NCBI RefSeq assembly: GCF_024494695.1
Contig: NZ_JANHDP010000002.1
Coordinates: 124,001-188,000 of the forward strand
Source of the DNA: Natronoarchaeum rubrum
GTDB taxonomy: Archaea > Halobacteriota > Halobacteria > Halobacteriales > Natronoarchaeaceae
Direction of reading: 5' to 3'
DNA length: 64,000 bases
In this document: one piece after another, positions 44,040-53,541 of the stretch
Numbering within the stretch: position 1 is the first letter of the stretch
Layout of the letters: each line of letters opens with the position of its first letter
Program-made: the position numbers and the translations under genes
The notes under the pieces: generated by a model
Databases searched by the model: none
The model's input: only the letters and a program-made list of their open reading frames with translations
What the model was told of the DNA's origin: nothing

Positions 44040-45497
44040 TCACTCCGAGAGGGCCTCGTCGTAGCGATCGACCAAGGTGCTCTGCAGGTCGCCGAGCCCG
44101 CCTTCGACGCTCCGATCGCCCGAGAGAATGCTCTGGACGACCGAGCCGGTCGTGTTCCAGAGGTCGGCGTCCGGGAGCTTCTCGGCGCCGTCGTAGAACG
44201 TCGCCTTCTCGACGATCGATCCGAGCCCCGCGAGCTGCGGGATCTCGAAGTTCTCCTCGGTGTTCAACTCGGGACGGATCGACAGCGTGCCGGCCTGGCT
44301 GACGAACTCCTTCTGGCGCTCCTCGGAGAACCAGATGTCGAAGAACTCGCCTGCGGCGTCGGCGTTGTCGGTCTGGTCGATCACCATCAGCGGCTTGCCG
44401 GGTTCGGCGATAAAGTACCCCTCTCCCGAGACGCCGCCCGTCTCGCCGCTGGTCGGCGCCGGGAACACGTCCCACTCGAAGCCGGAGGCGTGCTGGTTGA
44501 GGATGTTGTACCCCCAGGGCCCGGAGAACACCAGGCCGACCTGCTGGTTCGCGAACGTGTTCGTCAGGATGTCGCTGGTCTCTAAGGTCAACACGTCGTC
44601 TGGGACGTACCCCTCCTCGCGCATCCGCTTCATCCAGCTGACGACGGCGATCATCTCGTCGGAATCGGCCCGGACCTCGACGTCGGTCACTTCGGCGTCC
44701 GCGAGCCGGGCAGGTTCGACGTCCTGCTCGAAGATGAAGTCCGTGTACAGTCCCTCCGAGCCGTCCTGGAGTTTGACGTGTGGCTCGACGTACTCCGTTC
44801 CGAACCACGTTCGCGTGAAGTGCTGGGGGTAGTACCAGTTGTACGACGTGGCGCCGCCCTCCCAGACCCAGCCCAGCGCGTCGGTGTTCTCGGTGATGTC
44901 GACGATGAGCTGCTCCAGCTCGCCGAGGCTTTCGGGTTCGAGGGTCTCCGGATCGTACCCGGCTTCCTCGACGATCGACTCGTTGTAGAACCAGTTCCGC
45001 GCGTTGACCGTGTGCGGGACGCCGTAGACGTTCCCGTCGAACGTGACGCCCGGCCAGATGACCTCGTAGGTCTCGTCGGGCAGGTCACCGACGTAGTCGT
45101 CGATCGCCATCAGGGGCGATTCGTCGACGTTCTGCGGGTCGATGTACTGGTTGAACTGCTCGCTGAAGTCGTGGACGATATCCGGTGCGTTGCCGGTCTG
45201 GTAGTTCGTCAGCACCTTTTCGGTGAGCCGGTCGGGGTGGCCCTCCAGTTCGAAGGTCGTGTCGGTCTCCTCCTCGAACTGGTCCCCCGTTTCCATGACC
45301 CACACGCTGTTGGGATCCTCCTGGTCTTCCCCGACGTGATCCCACATGGTGAGGGTGTTGTCGTCCCCGTCGCCGTCGTTGCCTCCCAGGCACCCGGCGA
45401 CGACGGCCGTGCCGGTTGCAGCAGTACCGACGAGGAATCGTCGGCGAGTCGCGTTCGTATCACCGCGTTCGGCGGGTGATGTGGGTTCGTCTCCCAT
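44040..45497 (-). CDS. CUT1-type sugar-binding lipoprotein
   Basis: 485-residue binding protein. Tat signal RRRFLVGTAATGTAVVAGC with lipobox VAGC (Cys about 36), then a Gly/Asp linker. The rest is a type II periplasmic-binding fold of the MalE/UgpB group (TLTMWDHVGEDQEDP, NARNWFYNESIVEEAGYDPE, LVFSGPWGYNIL). First gene of the importer operon; a TATA-like TTATATAG (minus strand) sits at about 45520-45527. Divergent from the FAD-oxidoreductase pair, which suggests one regulon. Confidence 0.95.
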   Translation of the reverse strand: MGDEPTSPAERGDTNATRRRFLVGTAATGTAVVAGCLGGNDGDGDDNTLTMWDHVGEDQEDPNSVWVMETGDQFEEETDTTFELEGHPDRLTEKVLTNYQTGNAPDIVHDFSEQFNQYIDPQNVDESPLMAIDDYVGDLPDETYEVIWPGVTFDGNVYGVPHTVNARNWFYNESIVEEAGYDPETLEPESLGELEQLIVDITENTDALGWVWEGGATSYNWYYPQHFTRTWFGTEYVEPHVKLQDGSEGLYTDFIFEQDVEPARLADAEVTDVEVRADSDEMIAVVSWMKRMREEGYVPDDVLTLETSDILTNTFANQQVGLVFSGPWGYNILNQHASGFEWDVFPAPTSGETGGVSGEGYFIAEPGKPLMVIDQTDNADAAGEFFDIWFSEERQKEFVSQAGTLSIRPELNTEENFEIPQLAGLGSIVEKATFYDGAEKLPDADLWNTTGSVVQSILSGDRSVEGGLGDLQSTLVDRYDEALSE

Positions 45498-45711
45498 GAC
45501 ACTCGCATCATCGTCGTAACCCTATATAAATCTTGTTCATACTTCTTAGAATTCATAATGGTCCATAATGTCTAACACCCCCTTGTTTATACTATAACAT
45601 GGTGGTAACCGAGAGTACTATTTAAAAGAGCCGTGCAGTGGTGGTTATTCATTATGTTCAGATTACTCGTTACCGGATGCTTTAAGTACTACCCGTGAGT
45701 GTTAGACACGT
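45498..45711. promoter_or_regulatory. Divergent control region between importer and FAD oxidoreductases
   Basis: 214 AT-rich bases. TATA-like boxes face both ways, about 45519-45527 (minus) and 45680-45690 (CTTTAAGTA, plus). GTCTAACAC at 45570-45578 and GTGTTAGAC at 45699-45707 form a 9-base inverted pair 129 bases apart, just ahead of the plus-strand ATG. A regulator binding both halves could loop the region. Confidence 0.5.
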
Positions 45712-47232
45712 ATGTCCAACACCTTCGGAAACTACGCCATCATCGTCTACGGAGGGACGTTCTCCGGGGTGGCGGCGGCGGAAAACGCCGCCAAGTTGCT
45801 ACCCGACGAGTCGATACTGCTGATCAATCCCAGCCCGGGCTGGGGCGGCGTCAGCGGCGTCGGCGGCCAGAACGCGTGGGACACGCGGAACTGGCAGCAC
45901 GGCGACCGATCGATGACGCCGCAGGGCGGGTCGTTCCGACAGTGGTATCGGACGAGCGGCCAGGCCTACGACCCCGAAGCGATCCAGGACCAGCTCCGGG
46001 AGAGCGTGGCCGGGCACGAGAACGTCGACGTGCTCGACTTCTGGGACGCCGTCGACGTGGTCGCGTCCGACGACGGACGGGGGCTCTCGGGGGTCCAGGT
46101 CACTCCGCTCAAGCGCGTCGAGGGCGAGACGAAGCCCTCCGGTCAGCAAGTCATCGTCGAGGGGCGCCAGTTCGTCGACGCCTCCGAATCCGGCCGGCTC
46201 GCACGGCTCGCAGGCGTCCCGCTCAGCGTGGGGCGGACCGACTGGGCGAACGACTCGCGCCAGATGGCCGCGACGCTAATGTTCCAGATGACCGACGTCG
46301 ACTGGCGGACGATCTCCCAGGCGCGGAGTCCGAACGGCCAGCAGACGTACGGGCAGGCGACCGCGCCGTCGAGCGACCGGCGGCTGTTCTGGGGCGGCCA
46401 CTGGTACGTGAAAAACGCCGCCGCGATCCAGGAGTTCAACGACTCGTTCCCCCGATTCCGGATCAAGGCGCTCAACGCCGCCGAGAGCGGCGACGGGGAG
46501 TTCTGGTTCAACGCCCTGCTGATCTACGACGTCGACGGGCGCTACGACGCCCGCGAGCGCGGGAAGATACTCCCGGCGACGCCGGACCATTCGCCGTGGG
46601 ATATCGATCGAGCGCGCAACCGTGCGAACGAGATCGTCGCCACCGACGACTTCGAGACCGCGATGCGGGCGTTCCCCGGGCTCGAACGGGCGTCGTTCGT
46701 CCCCGACGATCGGGGCGAGCCGACGACCGCCGACGCCTTGTACCTCCGTGAGACCGTCCACGCGCGAGGCGACGACGGCTTCGCGATCACGCGCGACGAC
46801 GTCGTCGACGCCGGTACGGGACCGAACGACGGCGCCGACGCCGACTACTACGATACGAGGATCGGGCTGGCGTACTACTGGCTGAACAACAACGGCTACG
46901 TCAGTTCGACGCCCTCCGACGCCGCGGAGTTCTACGCCACCGAGAACCCGGTGTACGTCCCCTTCGAGGCGTTGACGACGAGCCACTGCGACAATCTTCT
47001 CGTGTCCGGGTACGCCGCCAGCGTCAGCAGCGAGGCGTGGTTCGAGATGCGCCTGACGCCCAACCTCTGCGTGCTGGGCGACGGTGCGGGCGTCGGCGCC
47101 GCGGTCGCCAGCGAGCACGGCGTCGACCCGATCGACTTCGGCGACGAGGAGATCGAGGAGCTTCAGACGATCCTCGCCGACGAGGTCGGAGCGATCCTCG
47201 AGAAGGACCCGGACGCGGGCACGGTGGTCTGA
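45712..47232 (+). CDS. FAD-dependent oxidoreductase, copy 1
   Basis: 506-residue flavoprotein of the pfam12831-like FAD oxidoreductase group. The dinucleotide-binding start AIIVYGGTFSGVAAAENAA (about 8-26) is near-canonical with GxxxG, followed by GWGGVSGVGGQNAWD, VDASESGRLARLAGVP and GLAYYWLNNNGY. Soluble, no signal peptide. It is followed after three bases by a paralogue, and is divergent from the sugar importer, so it probably oxidises the imported sugar or its derivative. Confidence 0.8.
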   Translation: MSNTFGNYAIIVYGGTFSGVAAAENAAKLLPDESILLINPSPGWGGVSGVGGQNAWDTRNWQHGDRSMTPQGGSFRQWYRTSGQAYDPEAIQDQLRESVAGHENVDVLDFWDAVDVVASDDGRGLSGVQVTPLKRVEGETKPSGQQVIVEGRQFVDASESGRLARLAGVPLSVGRTDWANDSRQMAATLMFQMTDVDWRTISQARSPNGQQTYGQATAPSSDRRLFWGGHWYVKNAAAIQEFNDSFPRFRIKALNAAESGDGEFWFNALLIYDVDGRYDARERGKILPATPDHSPWDIDRARNRANEIVATDDFETAMRAFPGLERASFVPDDRGEPTTADALYLRETVHARGDDGFAITRDDVVDAGTGPNDGADADYYDTRIGLAYYWLNNNGYVSSTPSDAAEFYATENPVYVPFEALTTSHCDNLLVSGYAASVSSEAWFEMRLTPNLCVLGDGAGVGAAVASEHGVDPIDFGDEEIEELQTILADEVGAILEKDPDAGTVV

Positions 47233-47235
47233 CGG

Positions 47236-48765
47236 ATGGCGGCGCACCCTCCCGACGTAGCCTACGACGTCGTCGTCTACGGCGCCACCATGCCGGGAAT
47301 CGCCGCGGTCCGGTCGCTGCGGGCCGCCGCCGACGGTCCATCCGTCCTCGTCGTCAACCCCCAGCGCGAGGTCGGCGGGATCGGCTGCGCCGGCGCTCAG
47401 AACTTCTGGGACGTTCGCGCCTGGTCGCCCGACGGGCAGTCCTCGCTCCCACAGGGCGGGAGCTTCCGGCGGTGGTACCGCACGCAGGGTCAGGCCTACG
47501 ACGTCGACCGCATGGCAGCGACGCTGCGCCGCGAACTCGACCGTGCGGATGCCGACGTTCGCTCGTTTCACGATATCACGGACGTCACGATCGAAAACGG
47601 CCGAATCGACTCGGCCGTACTGGTGCCGTTGGAACGGAGCGACGGCGAGACGACGGCGGGCGAGAGCGGCGTCCGGGTCGACGCCGACGTGTTCGTGGAC
47701 GCCTCCGAGTCGGGCCGACTCGCTCGGCTTGCAGATGTCCCGCTGACAGTCGGTCGAGCGGACTGGGGGCCGGACGATCGCCAGATGGCGGCGTCGCTGA
47801 TGGTGCTCGTCGAGGACGTCGACTGGGACCGGATCCGCGACGCGACGGACGCGGCGGGCGACCCCGTGTACGGAACGACGGTCGACCCCGTCGAGGACAA
47901 GCGTCTGTTCTGGGGCGGCGAGCAGTCGGTAACCGCCGACGCGATCACCGAGTTCCGCGACGCGTTCCCCCGCATGGATCTCAAGGCGATGAACGCCGCC
48001 GAACAGGCCGACGGGCAGTTCTGGATCAACTCGCTGCTGCTCTACGATGTCGACGGGCGCTACGACGCCCGCGAGCGCCGACGGCTGTCGGGCGGCCCGG
48101 ATCGAACCCCGTGGGATCGCGATCGAGCCTACGAGCGCGCGGTCGCGGCGATCGAGGACTCGCGGTTCCGCGCCGCGCTGCGAGCGTTCCCCGGGTTCGG
48201 CGAGGCCGCGCCGGTCCGCGACGAGTCGGGCTCGCCGCGCGTCGGCACGGAACTGTACCTGCGCGAAACCGTCCACGCCCGGGACGATCGGGGATTCGCG
48301 GTCGAGCGCCGACACGTCGAAACCGCCGGCGAGGGCCCCGAAACGGGCGGCGACCGGGAACTCTACGAAGAGCGGATCGGGCTCGGATACTACTGGCTCG
48401 ACAACAACGGGTACGCCCGAACGGGTCCGGGAAACAACGGCGCGCTCAAACCGGCCGACAACCCGGTGTACGTTCCCTACGGCGCGCTGACGATCGACCG
48501 GCGACCGAACCTTCTCGTCCCGGGCTACGCCGCTCGCGTGAGCAGCCAGGCGTGGTTCGAGCTGCGCGTCCTGCCGAACCTCTGCGTGCTCGGCGACGGA
48601 GCGGGCGCCGCCGCGGCGGTCGCGCTGGACGGCGACGCCGACCCCGCTGCCTTCGACGGGGAGATGATCGACGAACTCCAGGACAGACTCCGCGAGGACT
48701 GCGACGCCGTCCTCGACAAGCGAACCGTCCGCGAACGCGCGAGTGCACCGCAGGCACACGACTGA
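47236..48765 (+). CDS. FAD-dependent oxidoreductase, copy 2
   Basis: 509-residue paralogue of the protein encoded immediately upstream (three-base gap). It shares DVVVYGATMPGIAA, the GGIGCAGAQNFWD block, LPQGGSFRRWYRTQGQAYD, VDASESGRLARLADVPLTVG and GLGYYWLDNNGYA. The two clearly arose by tandem duplication and may form a heterodimer or act on different positions of a sugar. Confidence 0.8.
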   Translation: MAAHPPDVAYDVVVYGATMPGIAAVRSLRAAADGPSVLVVNPQREVGGIGCAGAQNFWDVRAWSPDGQSSLPQGGSFRRWYRTQGQAYDVDRMAATLRRELDRADADVRSFHDITDVTIENGRIDSAVLVPLERSDGETTAGESGVRVDADVFVDASESGRLARLADVPLTVGRADWGPDDRQMAASLMVLVEDVDWDRIRDATDAAGDPVYGTTVDPVEDKRLFWGGEQSVTADAITEFRDAFPRMDLKAMNAAEQADGQFWINSLLLYDVDGRYDARERRRLSGGPDRTPWDRDRAYERAVAAIEDSRFRAALRAFPGFGEAAPVRDESGSPRVGTELYLRETVHARDDRGFAVERRHVETAGEGPETGGDRELYEERIGLGYYWLDNNGYARTGPGNNGALKPADNPVYVPYGALTIDRRPNLLVPGYAARVSSQAWFELRVLPNLCVLGDGAGAAAAVALDGDADPAAFDGEMIDELQDRLREDCDAVLDKRTVRERASAPQAHD

Positions 48766-48852
48766 TCACATGATTCGGACACGACACCGACGGCCGATCG
48801 AAGACCAGATCACAGACCGACCCGCTGAGCGTCCCCCGGAGGGCGATCGACA

Positions 48853-49662
48853 GTGACGACTGATGGACCGAACGACGCCGGATCGTGGCCTCGAACGGCG
48901 ATCCAACTCTACTCGATCCGGGAGATCGAGGCGCCGCTTCCGGACGTACTCGCCCGCGTCGGCGCGACGGCGTTCGACGGCGTCGAGTTCGCCCACCGGT
49001 TCCCCGACGCGGACGTCGATCGGACCGCGGCCGCGCTCCACGACGCCGGCCTCGACGCCGCCGGCGCGCACGTCGGCTTCGAGCAGGCCGAGACGAACGC
49101 CGACACGCTCTCGGAGCGCTCTCACTCCGTCGGCACCGATCGCGCCGTGTTGCCCCACGTCGAGGCGCACCACTTCGACGACGAGGCGTCCGTTCGATCG
49201 CTGGCCGACCGGTTGAACGACGTCGGGCGTCACCTCGCTGACCGGGACCTCGAATTTCACTACCACAATCAGGACCACGAGTTCGCACGAATCGGAGACT
49301 GCACGGGCTTCGACCTGCTCGTCGCGGCGACGGACCCCGAACTCGTCGGCTTCGAGCTCGACGTCGGGGGCGCCGTCGCGGCCGGCGAGGATCCCGTCGC
49401 GCTCCTGGAGCGGTACGGCGACCGGATCTCGCTGGTCCACGTCAAAGACGTCAGTGCGCCCGATCCTGCGCCCGGTGCGGGGCAGGACTGCGTGCCGATC
49501 GGCACCGGCGACGTCGACGTCCCGGCGGTCGTTCGAGCGGCCCGGGAGGCCGGCGTCGAGTGGCTGATCTTCGAGAACGACGAGCCCGAGGACGCGACGC
49601 AGGCGCTCGAACGCGGCGCCGAGGCGCTGTCGGAGGCGGTCGCGGCGACTTGGGACCAGTAG
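48853..49662 (+). CDS. Xylose-isomerase-like TIM-barrel sugar isomerase/epimerase
   Basis: 269-residue AP-endonuclease-2-like TIM barrel with a GTG start at 48853. Metal and catalytic residues fit the family: EFHYHNQDHEF, GFELDVGGAV, LVHVKDV and the late WLIFENDEP. Such proteins isomerise or epimerise sugars and can act on keto-sugars. It is 87 bases downstream of the FAD pair and likely in their operon. Confidence 0.8.
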   Translation: MTTDGPNDAGSWPRTAIQLYSIREIEAPLPDVLARVGATAFDGVEFAHRFPDADVDRTAAALHDAGLDAAGAHVGFEQAETNADTLSERSHSVGTDRAVLPHVEAHHFDDEASVRSLADRLNDVGRHLADRDLEFHYHNQDHEFARIGDCTGFDLLVAATDPELVGFELDVGGAVAAGEDPVALLERYGDRISLVHVKDVSAPDPAPGAGQDCVPIGTGDVDVPAVVRAAREAGVEWLIFENDEPEDATQALERGAEALSEAVAATWDQ

Positions 49663-49736
49663 CTCCGGAAACTGTTACTGCGGAACGGCCCGGTTCATCT
49701 TCGAATTCCGTCAGGAGAACGCGTCGACTGCGCCGA

Positions 49737-50225
49737 TCAGGGATCGACGCCCGGTAGCGCCGACAGCACGGACTCTTCGATATCCAGCGCCCGGATCGTG
49801 TTGACGACCAGCTCGGTCATCTCGTCGTCGATGTCTTTCACGTTCTGCAGATGATTATCCACCGTGTTCGGCGAGATTTCGAGCTCTCGCGCGATCTCGC
49901 TCCGGCCGAGCCCGAACCAGCGACGCAGGACGTACACGTCCGCCTCGCGGCGCGTCAGCGGCGTCCGGACGTGAAGATCGACCGAAATCTGACACCAGTC
50001 GACTTCGCGCGCGCCCTCCGGGAGTTCGCCGCGGTCCCACTTGCGCAGCGGCACGCGCTCGGCGCTCGCGAGGTCGGCGTCGCCGGCGAGCTCTCGGACC
50101 GTTTCCGTCGGCAGGACGACCCACCGCGGATCGACGCCCGCGTCCTCGACGATGCGCCCGTACGTCTCGCCGCCCTGCGGAGTGCCGAACGCGAATCGGC
50201 GTCCTCCCGGCCGTTCGCGGTCCAT
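49737..50225 (-). CDS. HTH regulator with LuxR/sigma-4-like C-terminus
   Basis: 162-residue protein (an upstream in-frame ATG at 50258 would add 11 residues). The C-terminal half, PLTRREADVYVLRRWFGLGRSEIARELEISPNTVDNHLQNVKD, is a four-helix GerE/region-4-like DNA-binding domain. The N-terminal half (QGGETYGRIVEDAGVDPRWVVLP) has no known fold I recognise. It converges on the TIM-barrel isomerase gene and may be the local regulator of this sugar region. Confidence 0.65.
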   Translation of the reverse strand: MDRERPGGRRFAFGTPQGGETYGRIVEDAGVDPRWVVLPTETVRELAGDADLASAERVPLRKWDRGELPEGAREVDWCQISVDLHVRTPLTRREADVYVLRRWFGLGRSEIARELEISPNTVDNHLQNVKDIDDEMTELVVNTIRALDIEESVLSALPGVDP

Positions 50226-50651
50226 CGTCGTGGGACGAGTCGACGACACCGCGATCACCGCCCCCCGATCGAGTGGGTCCGGAGTCCAGTTCGTTTCCCC
50301 TCAGTGTGTGCGTCTCCCATGGTTGTCAGACCAGAACGAAGAATAATAAAGATTCTCCTATAGGGTCGTATTCTTAATGATTTATAATCGTCTGAATCAG
50401 GCATTTAATACAGGTGCTCTGGCGCTGCCAGTAGAGCATATAAATATCTCTCATATTCAGGGAAGATCTGGAGGGCGAGAAATCCATTTATATGTATATC
50501 CGAGTCGCCTCGATAATCAACTTCGATACGGGAGGAAGCGGAGGTCGAAGCGCGCACGTTGAGTGTCAGTCGGCGGCGTTCGGGAGCAGTGATTTCCAAC
50601 ACCGCCGCTAGCGGAACGCGATCGGCGAGAGCAACGAGAACGTGGCGACCG
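50226..50651. other. AT-rich spacer with a stem-loop
   Basis: About 425 bases between the HTH gene and the TIM-barrel gene, both minus-strand. AT-rich at 50340-50520. A stem-loop TGCTC/TGGC...GCCA/GAGCA spans 50415-50438. No credible coding frame. It may contain the HTH promoter (right of 50225) and a small RNA or terminator. Confidence 0.4.
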
Positions 50652-51683
50652 TTACGGCAGTTCGTCGAGGTACGCTCGCCAGACGGCCTCGGGGTCCTCG
50701 CAGGCGATATCGGAGATCACCCGACAGCCGTCCCACCCCCACGTGAACACGCTGTCGACGCCGCCGTCGAGCGCGGTGCGGGTCGCGGTGCGAACGTCCG
50801 CGGCCGCGTCGGCGTCGAGCTTGAACCCCTGAATCCAGATCTGGCTCTCCAGGTCGTACTCGTCGGCGAGGTCGACGACGAGTTCGGTGTTCTCCCGGAC
50901 GTACGATTCGGGATCCTCGTCGTAGCCCGCCCAGTAGGGGTCGGTGGCGAACACGTCGAGATGCTCGCTGGCCGCGAGGCGCTCCCAGTCGCGGATCCCG
51001 TGGTCCGGATGCGCCCCAGGCAGCAAGCACAGCGCGTTGCGCGCGCCCAGGTCGCGGACGAGCCCCATCATCTCTTCGAGGAACTCCACCAGCGAGTCCT
51101 CGCGGAACGCGGCGATGCGATCGGTTTCGGTCGCGGGCATCGCCTCGTCGTACCGTTCTCGGTACCGCTCCTGACAGGCGTCGCACCGGCAGGTCCAGGC
51201 GCCCTCGGGCACCGAGTCGCCGTGCCACTCGGGGATGTACCAGTGGGGCTCGTCCCAGAACACCACGTCGGCACCGATCGCTACGGCGTCCTCGACCCAC
51301 CCGCGCATGTACTGTCGGAAATCGGGGTGGTTGAAGCAGGCCGCCGGGAGCGCGTCGCCCGTCGAGAGCCGCTGGCGGGCCTGGGGCTGCCTGCCGATGA
51401 ACTCCGAGAGCGCCTCGCCGCCGAACACGCGCCCGACGCCCCACGGGTTGACGTACGTCGTCAGCCCGCGGTCCGCGCCGGCGTCGACGATCTCGCCCAT
51501 CGTGTCGCGGTAGTACAGGCGATCGCGCTCGCTGAACGTGTGCAGGACGGCCGAGAGCCCCTCGTCGGCGAACCGATCGAGATCGCGCTCGGCGTGGCGC
51601 GGATCCCTGACGCCGAAGTAGCTCGTCCCCGTCTCGACGCCGCTGCGGGGACCGCTCTCGCCGTCCGCTCGCTCCCCGGTCAT
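50652..51683 (-). CDS. TIM-barrel glycosidase-like hypothetical
   Basis: 343-residue soluble protein with a beta/alpha-barrel pattern. Segments GADVVFWDEPHWYIPEWH and SVFTWGWDGCRVISD carry acidic and aromatic residues as in glycoside hydrolases, and there is a CRCDACQERYRERY zinc-like knuckle near residue 185. No signal peptide. Its start overlaps the stop of the PIG-L gene by four bases (51680-51683), so the two are one operon. The family is not certain. Confidence 0.6.
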   Translation of the reverse strand: MTGERADGESGPRSGVETGTSYFGVRDPRHAERDLDRFADEGLSAVLHTFSERDRLYYRDTMGEIVDAGADRGLTTYVNPWGVGRVFGGEALSEFIGRQPQARQRLSTGDALPAACFNHPDFRQYMRGWVEDAVAIGADVVFWDEPHWYIPEWHGDSVPEGAWTCRCDACQERYRERYDEAMPATETDRIAAFREDSLVEFLEEMMGLVRDLGARNALCLLPGAHPDHGIRDWERLAASEHLDVFATDPYWAGYDEDPESYVRENTELVVDLADEYDLESQIWIQGFKLDADAAADVRTATRTALDGGVDSVFTWGWDGCRVISDIACEDPEAVWRAYLDELP

Positions 51684-52378
51684 CCGAGATACCCCGTCGC
51701 CGTTTCGTGGAGCGTTGCGAACGGCTCCGCGTAGCGGACGCCCGACCGCTTGCCGGCGACCCGCGCGTCGGCGCGGACGCCTTCGAGCAGGTTGTCGAAC
51801 TCGGCGTCGATCCCGCCGTGTTCCTGCAGGAACTCGACCTGGGACTCGTGGGCCTCGATCGCCCGCTCCTTTTGCTCCTGATACCCGGTGATGTCGACGA
51901 ACAGCTCCGGCTCGAACTCCGCGGTCGGCTTCCCGAAGTAGTAGACGTTGTCGACCTCGTGCGGCGGCGCTTCCGTCTCGACGAGCGGCAGCGACGACAT
52001 GTAGTACGCGTCGGTGACCAGCCGCGACGTGGCTCGATGGTCCGGGTGCATGTCGTCCCGATAGTGGGTGATCACCGCGTCGGGTTCGTACTCGCGAAGC
52101 ACGTCGACGAGCGCGAGCCGGTTCTCCATCGAGTAGGTGATTCGTCCGTCGTGGAAGTCGAGAAACGCGGTGTCGACGCCGAGTTCCGACCCCTCGGCTT
52201 CGGCTTCCGTCTCGCGGACGTCGGCGACCGCGTCGGTCGTCGCGTCGAACCCGCCGTACTCGCCGCGAGTCATGTGGACGACGGCGACGTCATCGCCGCG
52301 GTCGGCGTGCTTGGCGAGCGTTCCGCCGCAGAAGATTCCGGCGTCGTCGGGGTGAGCGACGATTGCTAGCAGTCTCAT
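51680..52378 (-). CDS. PIG-L/LmbE-family N-acetyl-sugar deacetylase
   Basis: 232-residue zinc deacetylase, start at 52378 (MRLLAIVAHP). The metal motif is AHPDDAGIFCGG, where the usual Glu after HPDD is Ala, and the distal site DDMHPDHRATSRL is intact. The substrate class is N-acetylglucosamine-like sugars or conjugates. The pairing with the TIM-barrel gene suggests de-N-acetylation as a step in glycan breakdown. The Asp-Asp-Ala variation may affect activity. Confidence 0.85.
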   Translation of the reverse strand: MRLLAIVAHPDDAGIFCGGTLAKHADRGDDVAVVHMTRGEYGGFDATTDAVADVRETEAEAEGSELGVDTAFLDFHDGRITYSMENRLALVDVLREYEPDAVITHYRDDMHPDHRATSRLVTDAYYMSSLPLVETEAPPHEVDNVYYFGKPTAEFEPELFVDITGYQEQKERAIEAHESQVEFLQEHGGIDAEFDNLLEGVRADARVAGKRSGVRYAEPFATLHETATGYLG

Positions 52379-52479
52379 CGTTCGAGCAACGTCAGTCGCG
52401 AGCATAAAGCCACTCCGCACTGGTAACGAGCCGTTCCACGCCGCACTGGTACCGAGCCGCCGATTGACTACTGCGCTCT

Positions 52480-52491
52480 ATATTTATAACA
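52480..52491 (+). promoter_or_regulatory. TATA-like box of the first Gfo/Idh/MocA pair
   Basis: TATATTTATAAC about 30 bases before the ATG at 52513. Confidence 0.55.
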
Positions 52492-52512
52492 GCGCGCCCT
52501 CTGGCAAGGGTT

Positions 52513-53541
52513 ATGACCACGACCGTCGCGGCGATCGGGCTCGGACTGCTCGGTCGGATCGAATGTCGAGCCTACCAGTCGATCGAGGGCGTCGAACTCG
52601 CTGCCGGCGCGGACGTTTCCCCCGACGCCAGAGAGACGTTCGAAGCTGAGTTCGAGATCCCGACGTACGAGGACTACGAGACGCTGCTGGAGGAACACGC
52701 CGCGGAGATCGATGCGGTCAACGTCGTGACGCCGCACACGCTCCACTACGAGCACGCCAGCGCGTGTCTCGAACGCGATCTCCACGTCTTCTTGGAGAAG
52801 CCGCTCACGACGGACTTCGACGATGCGGTCGCACTGGTCGAGGAGTCCCGACGGCGCGATCTCGTTTTGCAGGTCGGGTATCAGCGTCACTTCGACCCGG
52901 TGTTTCAGGAGATCAAACGGGTGATCGAGGAGGGGCGGATCGGCGACGTGCACGCGGCGACGTGCTATCTCGGCCAGGAGTGGATCACTACCCACGAGGA
53001 TAGCTGGCGGACGAACCCCGCGCTGTCCGGCGGCGGCCAGCTCTACGACTCCGGGTCGCACCTGCTCGACACGCTGCTGTGGACGCTCGACGCCGACCCG
53101 GTCGGCGTCACCGCGACGATCGACGATCGGGGGAACGACGTCGACGTCAACAGCGCGCTGACCGTCACGCTGGACCGCGACGGCGACCGGATCCTCTCGA
53201 CGGTCGCGGTGAGCGGCGACGGCAACGCCCCCGAGCCGACCGAGGGACTCGTGATCTGGGGGACCGACGGCCACGTCTCGTATCTCGACGGGACGCTTCG
53301 GATCGCCGAAGCCGACGCCCCCGAGTACACGGCCGACGTCGAACAGGCGTCGTTCGAGACGATCACGGAGACGAAGCTCGGCGCGTTCGTCGACGCGATC
53401 CGGACCGGGTCGCCCTCGCCCGTCCCGCCCGAGTTCGGCGCGACCGTTACGGCACTGACCGAGGCCGCCTACGAGGCCCACGAGACGGGGCGACGAGTCA
53501 GCATCCCGAGTCTAGACGACCGCCGACCGATCGAGCAATGA
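52513..53541 (+). CDS. Gfo/Idh/MocA-family oxidoreductase A
   Basis: 342-residue protein with a Rossmann start AAIGLGLLGRIECRAYQ and EKPL (near 95) that binds the cofactor. The C-terminal domain fits sugar or inositol dehydrogenases. It overlaps the next gene by four bases (ATGA at 53538), so the two are co-translated. NAD(P)-dependent oxidation of a sugar is likely; the substrate is unknown. Confidence 0.85.
   Translation: MTTTVAAIGLGLLGRIECRAYQSIEGVELAAGADVSPDARETFEAEFEIPTYEDYETLLEEHAAEIDAVNVVTPHTLHYEHASACLERDLHVFLEKPLTTDFDDAVALVEESRRRDLVLQVGYQRHFDPVFQEIKRVIEEGRIGDVHAATCYLGQEWITTHEDSWRTNPALSGGGQLYDSGSHLLDTLLWTLDADPVGVTATIDDRGNDVDVNSALTVTLDRDGDRILSTVAVSGDGNAPEPTEGLVIWGTDGHVSYLDGTLRIAEADAPEYTADVEQASFETITETKLGAFVDAIRTGSPSPVPPEFGATVTALTEAAYEAHETGRRVSIPSLDDRRPIEQ

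Noticed and set aside
46276..48759. 827-codon minus-strand frame across both FAD oxidoreductase genes
   Set aside because: Antisense shadow caused by GC-rich third positions; Arg/Val/Asp-rich with no domain, while the plus-strand proteins have complete motifs.
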